From the NCBI GenBank assembly GCA_003646525.1, contig QMKU01000121.1:1-5327 (forward strand): a stretch of 5,327 bases of DNA, read 5' to 3'. This stretch comes from Campylobacterota bacterium (lineage in GTDB: Bacteria > Campylobacterota > Campylobacteria > Campylobacterales > Sulfurovaceae). The notes under the pieces were generated by a model. The model was not told where the DNA came from. It searched no databases and saw nothing but the letters and a program-made list of their open reading frames with translations. The translations under genes and the position numbers were made by a program. This document shows, piece after piece, positions 1-5,327 of this stretch (positions are counted from its first letter, which is position 1; each line of letters starts with the position of its first letter).

Positions 1-1
1 T

Positions 2-106
2 GGATACTTTAATCTTAAAATGCCTAACCAAGACATGAATGATAAAGAGATTCAAAATATTATTGAATACTTCAAATGGATTGATGCAAACGCAAACCTC
101 TTCTAG
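2..106 (+). CDS. nosZ: C-terminal end of cytochrome c-fused nitrous oxide reductase (partial)
   Basis: The frame is open from the left edge and ends at TAG 104-106, giving 34 residues. What is visible is the tail of a class I cytochrome c domain: a KMPNQ motif whose Met (codon 20-22) is a good candidate for the distal haem-iron ligand, followed by an amphipathic helix ending in EYFKWID. In Campylobacterota the nosBDGC1C2HF series follows nosZ, and clade II NosZ there carries a C-terminal monohaem cytochrome c domain. I therefore infer that this is the end of cNosZ, the periplasmic copper enzyme reducing N2O to N2, with the haem domain accepting electrons for the Cu_A site. The copper domains and the CxxCH motif lie outside the window. 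A separate small cytochrome c gene in this position would look the same here. Confidence 0.72.
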   Translation, partial: GYFNLKMPNQDMNDKEIQNIIEYFKWIDANANLF

Positions 107-113
107 AATATTT

Positions 114-145
114 GATACACGAGGGGCTCTTTGGTCTCTTGTGTC
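114..145 (+). terminator. Imperfect stem-loop after nosZ: possible attenuator, weak terminator or 3' mRNA stabiliser
   Basis: Arms 114-124 and 135-145 can pair over 11 positions (nine Watson-Crick or strong pairs including two G-U wobbles, with one C-U mismatch at 120/139) around a 10-base loop. The hairpin begins eight bases after the nosZ stop. No run of U follows directly; the next bases are ACCTCCTTATCCC. It therefore does not look like a classical intrinsic terminator. It could reduce read-through or protect the 3' end of nosZ mRNA. The pairing is seen in the sequence; the function is inferred. Confidence 0.35.
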
Positions 146-225
146 ACCTCCTTATCCCTAAAAATACCCCTTACCTTTATAATTCTCATAATTTATACTT
201 ATTATTAATATAATTTCTTATTTAG

Positions 226-239
226 TTGATAATTATCAA
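226..239. promoter_or_regulatory. FNR/CRP-family operator, perfect TTGAT-N4-ATCAA palindrome
   Basis: The 14 bases read TTGATAATTATCAA, a perfect inverted repeat identical to the FNR consensus half-sites TTGAT and ATCAA with a 4-base spacer. It lies 56 bases upstream of the nosB start. Its centre (232.5) is 41.5 bases upstream of position 274, where transcription would start from the TAAAAT box at 262-267. This is the class II activator geometry of FNR-type regulators. Campylobacterota lack a classical NarXL system and use Crp/Fnr relatives such as the Nss proteins for nitrogen-oxide response in Wolinella, so a member of this superfamily is the likely binder. Its identity and signal are inference. 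Confidence 0.72.
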
Positions 240-261
240 GTGCCTTTTTATTTTTTTGAGG

Positions 262-267
262 TAAAAT
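262..267 (+). promoter_or_regulatory. Putative -10 element of the nosB promoter
   Basis: TAAAAT matches five of six bases of the sigma-70 TATAAT hexamer. It follows a T-rich stretch (246-257), which is common upstream of -10 boxes in Campylobacterota, where -35 boxes are usually weak or absent. With this box the start would fall near 274, leaving a leader of about 22 bases and placing the FNR-like palindrome at about -41.5. A second TAAAAT at 271-276 and two TATAAT matches at 178-183 and 209-214 are alternatives in this AT-rich gap, so the choice rests on the operator spacing. Confidence 0.5.
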
Positions 268-284
268 TAATAAAATAAGTAATG

Positions 285-289
285 AAGGA
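285..289 (+). promoter_or_regulatory. Ribosome binding site of nosB
   Basis: AAGGA lies six bases before the ATG at 296, which supports that start codon. No other in-frame start with a comparable site is visible close by. Confidence 0.7.
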
Positions 290-295
290 TTAAAT

Positions 296-1072
296 ATGAG
301 TTCTTTGGCAAAGTCAAAAATTTTTGCTGTTATCGCTTTAGGTATACTCCTCTATGGTTTTGTAATACCGACAGTTGGTTTTCACGGAGCATTAGAAAAA
401 GTAGAACGGGGGAAGGTAGAGTCACTCTCTGATTCTACTTATTCTCTGTGGAACTTTTATAATAAAGGTAGATATTTCAGCAATGCTACTCCAGAGGAGG
501 CAAAAGGTGATCTCAAAAAGATGATCGACGAAGCAGCCGAGCTCGGTATGGCTTCTACGCCTCTCTGGTCAGTCTCTTTGGAAGCTCCCAATTATCCAAA
601 AGAAGCATTTCCTCAGGGAATTCCTGTATTTTTCCATTTTGATGGATTTAGCGGTGAAGTGCACGAGATGAATACGATCAACCACTATATCGGTATGGAT
701 CCGATGGAGAGAGGAGGACCATATGAGCGAGTCCTAGCTCCTTATGCGTTAGTGTTTACCGCATTTTTGATGTTCCTGTTTATACTCTATGACAAAAAGA
801 TTTTGTCGCTCTTTATGCTTATCCCAGCAGCGCTTCCAGTGATCTTCATTGGGCTTTACTCCTACTGGCTCTATTGGTTTGGACATAATATGCATGATTA
901 TGGTGCCTTCAAGATCAAACCGTTTATGCCAACAGTGTTTGGAGATGGTAAAGTGGCACAGTTTGTTACGCACTCCTATCCGACAACTGGTTTTTGGTTA
1001 TTGGTAGCGATCAGCCTCTTTTCATTGTTGGCAATTTTGTCACGATCAAAAGCAAATAAAGTAGCGAACTAG
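296..1072 (+). CDS. nosB: NosB-type membrane protein of clade II nos clusters
   Basis: The 258-residue protein has a hydrophobic N-terminal segment (about 8-27) that is probably a membrane anchor, then a soluble region of about 115 residues, and three further hydrophobic segments (about 146-165, 169-194 and 230-248). The first loop probably lies in the periplasm. It contains H114, H123 and H130, with the stretch HEMNTINHYIGM at 123-134; H197, H200 and H226 lie in or beside the later segments. The name comes from position between nosZ and nosD and from four-helix membrane topology, as in Wolinella-type clusters. The role of NosB in N2O respiration is not established. The His and Met residues suggest possible metal or haem contact, which is inference only. 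The ATG at 296 has a clear ribosome binding site, and the gene is the first one after the FNR-like promoter. Confidence 0.8.
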   Translation: MSSLAKSKIFAVIALGILLYGFVIPTVGFHGALEKVERGKVESLSDSTYSLWNFYNKGRYFSNATPEEAKGDLKKMIDEAAELGMASTPLWSVSLEAPNYPKEAFPQGIPVFFHFDGFSGEVHEMNTINHYIGMDPMERGGPYERVLAPYALVFTAFLMFLFILYDKKILSLFMLIPAALPVIFIGLYSYWLYWFGHNMHDYGAFKIKPFMPTVFGDGKVAQFVTHSYPTTGFWLLVAISLFSLLAILSRSKANKVAN

Positions 1073-1091
1073 TAGCGTGCTTATGGGACTT

Positions 1092-1098
1092 AAGAGAG
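1092..1098 (+). promoter_or_regulatory. Ribosome binding site that favours the ATG at 1104 for nosD
   Basis: AAGAGAG sits five bases before ATG 1104. The upstream alternatives, GTG 1077 and ATG 1083, have no purine-rich Shine-Dalgarno sequence in front of them. The protein started at 1104 also begins directly with a compact signal peptide. Confidence 0.5.
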
Positions 1099-1103
1099 TG
1101 AAT

Positions 1104-2312
1104 ATGCGCATCCTTATCATCGTTGCGCTCTGTTTTAATATCATCCATGCCAAAAATATTTTGCAGGATGTTATAGACAATGCAGACGAGAATGCCATTA
1201 TCAAACTCCCCAAAGGGATATATAAGGGCAATATCCGTATTGAAAAACCCCTGACGATCATAGGGCATGCGGATGGGTCAGAGATCAATGCTGAAGGTAA
1301 TGGCACTGTGATCGAAATCAAAAGTTCGTTTGTCACCTTAAAAAACTTGATCATCAGAAACAGTGGAGATATGCATCATACTTTGGACTCTGGAATTACG
1401 GTAGAGAACGCAAAGTATGTTGAAATTATCAATTGTGATATTGATGACTGTCTTTTTGGGATTGATTTACAAAATGTGATGCACTCCAAAGTCGTAGGCA
1501 ACAAGATAAAGTCCAAAGATTTTGATCTAGGATTGCGCGGTGATGGGCTACGCCTCTGGTATAGCAATGATAATTTGGTCAAAAAAAACCATCTGACATA
1601 CTCTAGGGATATGGTGATTTGGTATAGCCATGGCAATACGATCGAAGAGAATTTCGGAGAGTACGGCAGATATTCGTTGCACTTTATGTATACAGGTGCT
1701 AATATTGTGCGAAATAATACTTACGAGCATAACTCTGTAGGGATCTTTTTTATGTACAGCCGTGATACAGTAGCGACTGGCAATGTGATCAAAAATTCAC
1801 TCGGAGCGACGGGTATGGGTATCGGACTCAAAGAGGCATCCAATTTTACAGTTAAAGACAATACAGTGATCTATTGCGCCCAGGGATTTTATATCGACTG
1901 GTCAGCATTTGAGCCAGACATGCCCAACCTGATAGAGAATAATAATATCCTTTACAACGCCGAGGGAATGCATTTCCACTCCAAAAGTATTGATAATGAT
2001 ATCCTAAAGAATAATTTTGTAGGAAATATGGAAAATGTTGTGAATGATTCTAAGAGGGTCAAGGTGGCTGGAAATAGATGGGATGGTAACTATTGGGATG
2101 ATTATGAGGGGTTCGACAGAGACAAAGATGGTATCGGGGATACACCGTATTACAGTTATGCCTATGCGGACAAGATGTGGCTCTATAACCCCAATGTAAA
2201 ATTTTTCTATGGTTCTCCTGTGATAGCCATTATAGACTTTTTAGCAAAATTGGCACCTTTTTCTGAGCCAGTATTGCAACTGAGTGATCAAAATCCAAGG
2301 ATGAAAAGATGA
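1104..2312 (+). CDS. nosD: NosD, periplasmic beta-helix maturation protein for N2O reductase
   Basis: With the ATG at 1104 the protein has 402 residues. It starts with a short Sec signal peptide (about 1-16, MRILIIVALCFNIIHA), followed by a right-handed parallel beta-helix of CASH type, seen as repeated N/G-rich turns such as VGN, KNN and ENN spaced about 22-25 residues apart. Near the end are the NosD hallmark WDGNYWDDY (326-334) and the DRDKDGIGDTPY stretch (338-349), which resembles a Ca-binding loop. A hydrophobic tail with SPVIAIIDFLAKLAPFSEP (371-389) follows. NosD is the periplasmic partner of the NosFY ABC transporter, needed to assemble the copper-sulfide centre of NosZ. An in-frame GTG at 1077 would add nine residues but lacks a ribosome binding site. 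The stop overlaps the nosG start by four bases (ATGA). Confidence 0.93.
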   Translation: MRILIIVALCFNIIHAKNILQDVIDNADENAIIKLPKGIYKGNIRIEKPLTIIGHADGSEINAEGNGTVIEIKSSFVTLKNLIIRNSGDMHHTLDSGITVENAKYVEIINCDIDDCLFGIDLQNVMHSKVVGNKIKSKDFDLGLRGDGLRLWYSNDNLVKKNHLTYSRDMVIWYSHGNTIEENFGEYGRYSLHFMYTGANIVRNNTYEHNSVGIFFMYSRDTVATGNVIKNSLGATGMGIGLKEASNFTVKDNTVIYCAQGFYIDWSAFEPDMPNLIENNNILYNAEGMHFHSKSIDNDILKNNFVGNMENVVNDSKRVKVAGNRWDGNYWDDYEGFDRDKDGIGDTPYYSYAYADKMWLYNPNVKFFYGSPVIAIIDFLAKLAPFSEPVLQLSDQNPRMKR

Positions 2313-3100
2313 GTGAAGAAAACAGCAGAAGAGATTTTATGAAGCAACTCTCCGCTCTGGGGATACTCGGTGCGGTTGTTGCAGTGGGGGTTGGAGGAAC
2401 AACCTATCTTACCGCAGGCAATCAACTGTTGCTACGCCCCCCTGCCGCAGTCGATGAAGATGACTTTATGGCACTCTGTGTTAAGTGTGGTCAATGTCTT
2501 CAGGTTTGTCCTTATGATTCGATCATTTTAGCTGATATTAGTGAGGGTGATGGTGTGGGTACGCCATTTATTGACCCCTTTAGGCGTGGATGCTACCTCT
2601 GTCCCTTGTTGCCCTGTGTTTTGGCATGTCCTAGCGGTGCACTCGATCACCATGTTGAAGATGTCAAAAAAATAGAGATGGGTATTGCAGTGACACCAAG
2701 AATGGATGCTTGTATCGCCAGAGAGAATAAGCTAGTCAGTAAAGAGATGATCAATCGAATCTATCGCAATACGAGAACTTTGACATCTCGTGAACTTCAA
2801 AATTATAAATTGGAGGATTTCCCTGACAAGTCTGATAAGAGAGAGCTCGAAGAGAAAGTCCTTCAGAAATTAGATTCGTTTGAGGGTAAAGCCTGTACAC
2901 TCTGTGCAGATATGTGCCCATTGCCCAATGCAACTGATGCGATACGAATGATTGCTGATGTAGAAAGCGGAGGCAAAAAGCCAGAAATATTGGAAGCCTG
3001 CGTTGGCTGTGGCGTTTGCGTGGAAGTTTGCCCGACATCTGTACTATCGATCAAACCAAGAGCGACATTTAGTGAATATCATAAAAAGGGTAGAAGATGA
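2309..3100 (+). CDS. nosG: NosG, Tat-exported ferredoxin-like protein with four [4Fe-4S] sites (NapG family)
   Basis: The 263-residue protein begins with a twin-arginine signal (SRRDFMK at 6-12, then a hydrophobic segment about 14-36), so it should be exported folded with its clusters and perhaps stay anchored. All 16 cysteines fit four clusters: C57/60/63/67, C95/98/103/107, C135/196/199/203 and C231/234/237/241. NapG proteins relay electrons from NapH towards a periplasmic reductase; here the neighbours indicate N2O reductase. Odd point: in NapG the first Cys of the third motif lies only about eight residues before the next, but here C135 and C196 are separated by 60 mostly charged residues. 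The start is overlapped by the nosD stop (ATGA) and preceded by AAGG at 2297-2300. NapG itself is rejected because no napA, napB or napH surrounds it and nosD and cytochromes do. Confidence 0.92.
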   Translation: MSEENSRRDFMKQLSALGILGAVVAVGVGGTTYLTAGNQLLLRPPAAVDEDDFMALCVKCGQCLQVCPYDSIILADISEGDGVGTPFIDPFRRGCYLCPLLPCVLACPSGALDHHVEDVKKIEMGIAVTPRMDACIARENKLVSKEMINRIYRNTRTLTSRELQNYKLEDFPDKSDKRELEEKVLQKLDSFEGKACTLCADMCPLPNATDAIRMIADVESGGKKPEILEACVGCGVCVEVCPTSVLSIKPRATFSEYHKKGRR

Positions 3101-3738
3101 AAAAAGTCATATATAGTATTGCAATAGCAGCTCTTTTGATTGGCTGTGGTGGAGATAAGCCAAAGGAGTCCGTAGATAGCCCAGGAGAAAGTCTGAAAGA
3201 GATTCAAATATCTGAGATTAAAGTAACTCAGGGCGAGAAGAAAAAAGAACAGGCAGAAGAGCAACATGACAAAGAGTTGAAAGCTGACAAGAAAGGCTTC
3301 TATTATGCATACGCAGAGGAAGGGAAAAAGGATCATGGGGCAGATAAAACTTTTACTCGCGTAGACGCTGAGAAACGCGTTAAAAACAAGGTGGTTGATG
3401 GTAAAGTAACTGTCATTGAGAGGGACAGCGGTATCAATAATCCTTACCAGTATGTGCGAATTGATCTTTTGAAAAATGCACTGAGCAAAAATTTCATGGT
3501 GAAGTGTTCAGCTTGTCATGATGATTATGCCAATGGGATTATTGGTCCCTCTTTGCTAGAAAAAGATGGAAACTTTATCTATGGAAAAATGATCAAATAT
3601 CGAAATGACCCCTCAAATAATATCTTGATGTATGAGCTAGTAAAGAGTATGCCAGAAGATGAACTCAAATCGTTGGCAAACGAAGTAGCGCAATTTAACA
3701 AAGAGATCAGGGCACTTAAAGGAGAAGAGAATGATTAA
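3097..3738 (+). CDS. nosC1: NosC1, lipoprotein monohaem cytochrome c
   Basis: The 213-residue protein starts with a lipoprotein signal ending in the lipobox LIGC, with C17 as the lipidated residue. A long Lys/Glu-rich tether (about 20-66) follows, then a region rich in aromatic and charged residues. A single class I cytochrome c domain comes last, with CSACH at 137-141 binding haem c. The distal ligand is probably M178 (in ILMYELVKSM), because this Met aligns with the only candidate Met in NosC2, while M185 aligns with Leu there. The protein likely sits on the periplasmic face of a membrane and passes electrons from the NosGH quinol dehydrogenase to NosC2 or NosZ; the order is not known from sequence. 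The ATG overlaps the nosG stop by four bases and has AAGGG at 3086-3090 six bases upstream. Confidence 0.88.
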   Translation: MKKVIYSIAIAALLIGCGGDKPKESVDSPGESLKEIQISEIKVTQGEKKKEQAEEQHDKELKADKKGFYYAYAEEGKKDHGADKTFTRVDAEKRVKNKVVDGKVTVIERDSGINNPYQYVRIDLLKNALSKNFMVKCSACHDDYANGIIGPSLLEKDGNFIYGKMIKYRNDPSNNILMYELVKSMPEDELKSLANEVAQFNKEIRALKGEEND

Positions 3739-4273
3739 GAACATATTAGCAGGCTTGGGGCTTTTGGCAACCATAGGGACTTTCGTCTATCTGATTCAGG
3801 TAGACAAGGAGATAGATGCGATGGGTAAAGTCGAAGAGATCTTCAGAAAATCAGATCTTTTGGTAGAGATGGGGAAAAAGTCTGCGAGTTCGGGAGCGAT
3901 ATCTGGAAGTGCTGCTCCTCTTGTTGCGATAGGGGATAGTGTAGTCCCTGCAAAAGATACTAAAAAAGAGGGAGAGGATAAACTCAAGGCACTAAGGGAA
4001 AAAGCTGGAAATATAGGTGGATTTAAAGTCAGTACGCTCTATAGAACCAAATGTGCATCCTGTCATGGGGTCAATGGCGAAGGCGGTATCGGACCCAAAG
4101 TGATAGGTTTGAAGTATGAGAAAGTTTCCGCAGCATTGACAGACTTCAAAAGTGGAACGAAGAAGAACTATGTCATGTATGGATTGCTTCAAAATCTAAG
4201 TAACGAAGATTTAGATACGCTTGCCAAAGAGATCGCAGAGTTTGCTGATCGTGCCAAGGTATTGGAAAAATAA
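3731..4273 (+). CDS. nosC2: NosC2, membrane-anchored monohaem cytochrome c
   Basis: The 180-residue protein has an uncleaved-looking N-terminal hydrophobic helix (about 4-23, no lipobox Cys), a linker rich in Ala, Ser and Gly (about 50-75), and a C-terminal class I cytochrome c domain. CASCH at 108-112 binds haem c, and M149 (in YVMYGLLQNL) is the likely distal iron ligand, as in small cytochromes of the c553 type. It is expected to face the periplasm and to share electron transfer from NosGH to cNosZ with NosC1. The ATG lies eight bases inside the end of nosC1, with GGAGAAGAGA directly upstream (3721-3730) as ribosome binding site, so the two are translationally coupled. The C-terminal halves of NosC1 and NosC2 align, which suggests an old duplication. 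Confidence 0.88.
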   Translation: MIKNILAGLGLLATIGTFVYLIQVDKEIDAMGKVEEIFRKSDLLVEMGKKSASSGAISGSAAPLVAIGDSVVPAKDTKKEGEDKLKALREKAGNIGGFKVSTLYRTKCASCHGVNGEGGIGPKVIGLKYEKVSAALTDFKSGTKKNYVMYGLLQNLSNEDLDTLAKEIAEFADRAKVLEK

Positions 4274-4285
4274 CAGGATATCACT

Positions 4286-5212
4286 ATGTTTATAGATAAG
4301 TATCATTCAGGTAGAAAAGAGTTGGTGGAAACACCACTACTCAGCACATTTTTAATTAAAAATGCAAAGGGAAAAATCAAACCTAGTTGGCGTTTTTGGA
4401 AATGGTTTTCAGTTATTTCCATTCATCTTCTTTTCTTTTTGTCGTTTTTTCTTGACATTCAGATACTTGAAGGAACGCTCAATGCTTCACGCTTTTTAGG
4501 CTTTCATATGATCGATCCTTATACGGCGATTGAAGTCTATACAACGCAGTATGAACTTGGCATCAATATGATCATCGGGACAGCAACGATAGTGATCGTC
4601 TATCTACTGATAGGTGGGCGTACCTATTGTGGTTGGGTTTGTCCCTACAGCGTGTTGGCTGACATAGCGGAGGCTCTGCACTACAAGCTGATCTCTAAGA
4701 AAATTATCAATAAAAGACCTTATAGTAAACTCTATAGCAATAAGATAAAGTATGCTTTTTGGGTAATTTTCTTGGCTTTAGCAGCAGGAAGTGGCTATAT
4801 CGTTTTTGAGAGTATCAATATTGTAGGTATCTTGAGTCGTGTCATCGTCTATGGTTGGAGTGTAGCTCTGATCTGGGTAGTTATCATTTTTCTCTTTGAT
4901 GTGTTTGTCTCTTCTCGTGCTTGGTGTACTTATATCTGTCCAGTTGGAACAACCTATGCTATGATAGGATGGGCAAGTGCCACAAAGATAGAATGGAATG
5001 ACAACTGTGATCACTGTATGGCTTGTAGCGGTGTCTGTCCAGAACCTCATATTCTGGAGTTGACCAAGGCAAAATATGCCAAGGGTAGAGGAGAGAAAGG
5101 GGTTACGAGAGAACATGTGATCAGTGGAGACTGTACAATGTGTGGACGATGTATCGATGTGTGTCACACTGATGCATTGGGATATAATTTTAGATTGACG
5201 GATATGCTATGA
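4286..5212 (+). CDS. nosH: NosH, polytopic iron-sulfur membrane protein (NapH family)
   Basis: The 308-residue protein has four main hydrophobic segments (about 40-58, 92-110, 155-175 and 188-207). It carries two CxxxCP motifs, CGWVCP (115-120) and CTYICP (214-219), typical of the NapH/NosR/RdxA group and placed at the ends of the second and fourth segments. Two ferredoxin-like [4Fe-4S] sites follow: C241/244/247/251 and C283/286/289/293. The second ends in Cys-His rather than Cys-Pro. The C-terminal clusters are expected on the cytoplasmic side. With NosG it probably oxidises menaquinol and feeds NosC1, NosC2 and NosZ, a route that replaces the NosR flavoprotein of clade I organisms. An AGGA at 4275-4278 lies seven bases before the ATG. 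The stop overlaps the nosF start by four bases. Confidence 0.93.
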   Translation: MFIDKYHSGRKELVETPLLSTFLIKNAKGKIKPSWRFWKWFSVISIHLLFFLSFFLDIQILEGTLNASRFLGFHMIDPYTAIEVYTTQYELGINMIIGTATIVIVYLLIGGRTYCGWVCPYSVLADIAEALHYKLISKKIINKRPYSKLYSNKIKYAFWVIFLALAAGSGYIVFESINIVGILSRVIVYGWSVALIWVVIIFLFDVFVSSRAWCTYICPVGTTYAMIGWASATKIEWNDNCDHCMACSGVCPEPHILELTKAKYAKGRGEKGVTREHVISGDCTMCGRCIDVCHTDALGYNFRLTDML

Positions 5213-5327
5213 TAGAAGTGCGACATATCACCAAAAAGTTCTTCAAGGACAAGTCACTAGATGATGTGACTGTCTCTTTTGACGCAGGAGACAGGGTAGC
5301 AATCATGGGTCCAAATGGTGCAGGCAA
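5209..5327 (+). CDS. nosF: NosF, ABC transporter ATPase (partial, N-terminal 39 residues)
   Basis: The ATG at 5209 overlaps the nosH stop (ATGA) and opens a frame that runs off the right edge. The visible start, MIEVRHITKKF, then a segment with SLDDVTVSFDAGDRVAIMG, and the beginning of a Walker A loop GPNGAG (the next codon starts AA, fitting Lys) show an ABC-type nucleotide-binding domain. In nos clusters this is NosF, the cytoplasmic ATPase that drives the NosDFY complex in building the copper-sulfide centre of NosZ. The signature motif, Walker B and nosY are beyond the window. No strong ribosome binding site is visible, so initiation probably depends on coupling to nosH. Confidence 0.9.
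   Translation, partial: MIEVRHITKKFFKDKSLDDVTVSFDAGDRVAIMGPNGAG

Noticed and set aside
178..214. Two TATAAT matches (178-183 and 209-214) as alternative nosB promoters
   Set aside because: Matches are expected by chance in such AT-rich DNA, and no -35 element or operator is suitably placed. A start from 209-214 would put the FNR-like box downstream of the start, which fits repression; I keep this only as an alternative.
226..257. Palindrome plus T-rich run (246-257) read as an intrinsic terminator
   Set aside because: The stem would be five AT-rich pairs with a 4-base loop and a 6-base gap before the T run, too weak for termination. The exact match to the FNR consensus explains the palindrome better.
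1046..1354. 102-codon open frame on the - strand across the nosB/nosD junction
   Set aside because: It is opposite the signal peptide and first beta-helix turns of nosD, has no ribosome binding site evidence I could support, and is probably a shadow frame.
4778..5167. 129-codon open frame on the - strand
   Set aside because: It lies entirely inside nosH, whose four cysteine motifs prove the + strand frame. The translation shows low-complexity Thr/Asp/Ser runs and no recognisable domain.
2309..5212. NapG/NapH of a periplasmic nitrate reductase operon
   Set aside because: The protein families are the same, but no napA, napB or napF is present, and nosD, nosF and a NosZ-like tail flank the pair.
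1..5327. CRISPR arrays, tRNA or rRNA genes, insertion sequences, attachment sites
   Set aside because: I saw no regularly spaced direct repeats, transposase frames, terminal inverted repeats or RNA gene signatures. The whole window is filled by one operon with uniform composition.

Overview
The window is part of a nitrous oxide reduction (nos) gene cluster of the clade II (atypical) kind found in Campylobacterota. Gene order, AT-rich composition and tight gene packing resemble Wolinella, Sulfurimonas and Sulfurovum relatives; I cannot name a genus from the sequence alone. All genes lie on the + strand.

Layout: the last 34 codons of a c-type cytochrome domain, read as the C-terminus of a cytochrome-fused N2O reductase (nosZ), end at 106. 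A 189-base AT-rich gap (107-295) follows. It holds an imperfect hairpin, a perfect FNR/CRP-type palindrome and a well-spaced -10 element. Then come nosB (multi-pass membrane protein), nosD (periplasmic beta-helix maturation factor), nosG (Tat-exported protein with four [4Fe-4S] sites), nosC1 (lipoprotein cytochrome c), nosC2 (membrane-anchored cytochrome c), nosH (polytopic iron-sulfur membrane protein) and the first 39 codons of nosF (ABC ATPase), cut by the window edge. Most junctions from nosD onward overlap by 4 or 8 bases, so this is one transcriptional and translational unit.

How the genes work together: NosG and NosH resemble NapG and NapH and probably form a menaquinol dehydrogenase. 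It would pass electrons through the two monohaem cytochromes NosC1 and NosC2 to the cytochrome domain of NosZ, where N2O is reduced to N2. NosD and NosF, with NosY expected just downstream, form the ABC-type machine needed to mature the copper-sulfur centre of NosZ. NosB is typical of this clade and its function is not established. The FNR-like site suggests that nosB and the genes after it have their own promoter under a Crp/Fnr-family regulator that responds to low oxygen or nitrogen oxides.

The system as a whole is a known type. The points most worth a second look are the promoter architecture inside the cluster, a roughly 53-residue insertion within the third iron-sulfur motif of NosG, the paired cytochromes, and a His/Met-rich periplasmic motif in NosB.
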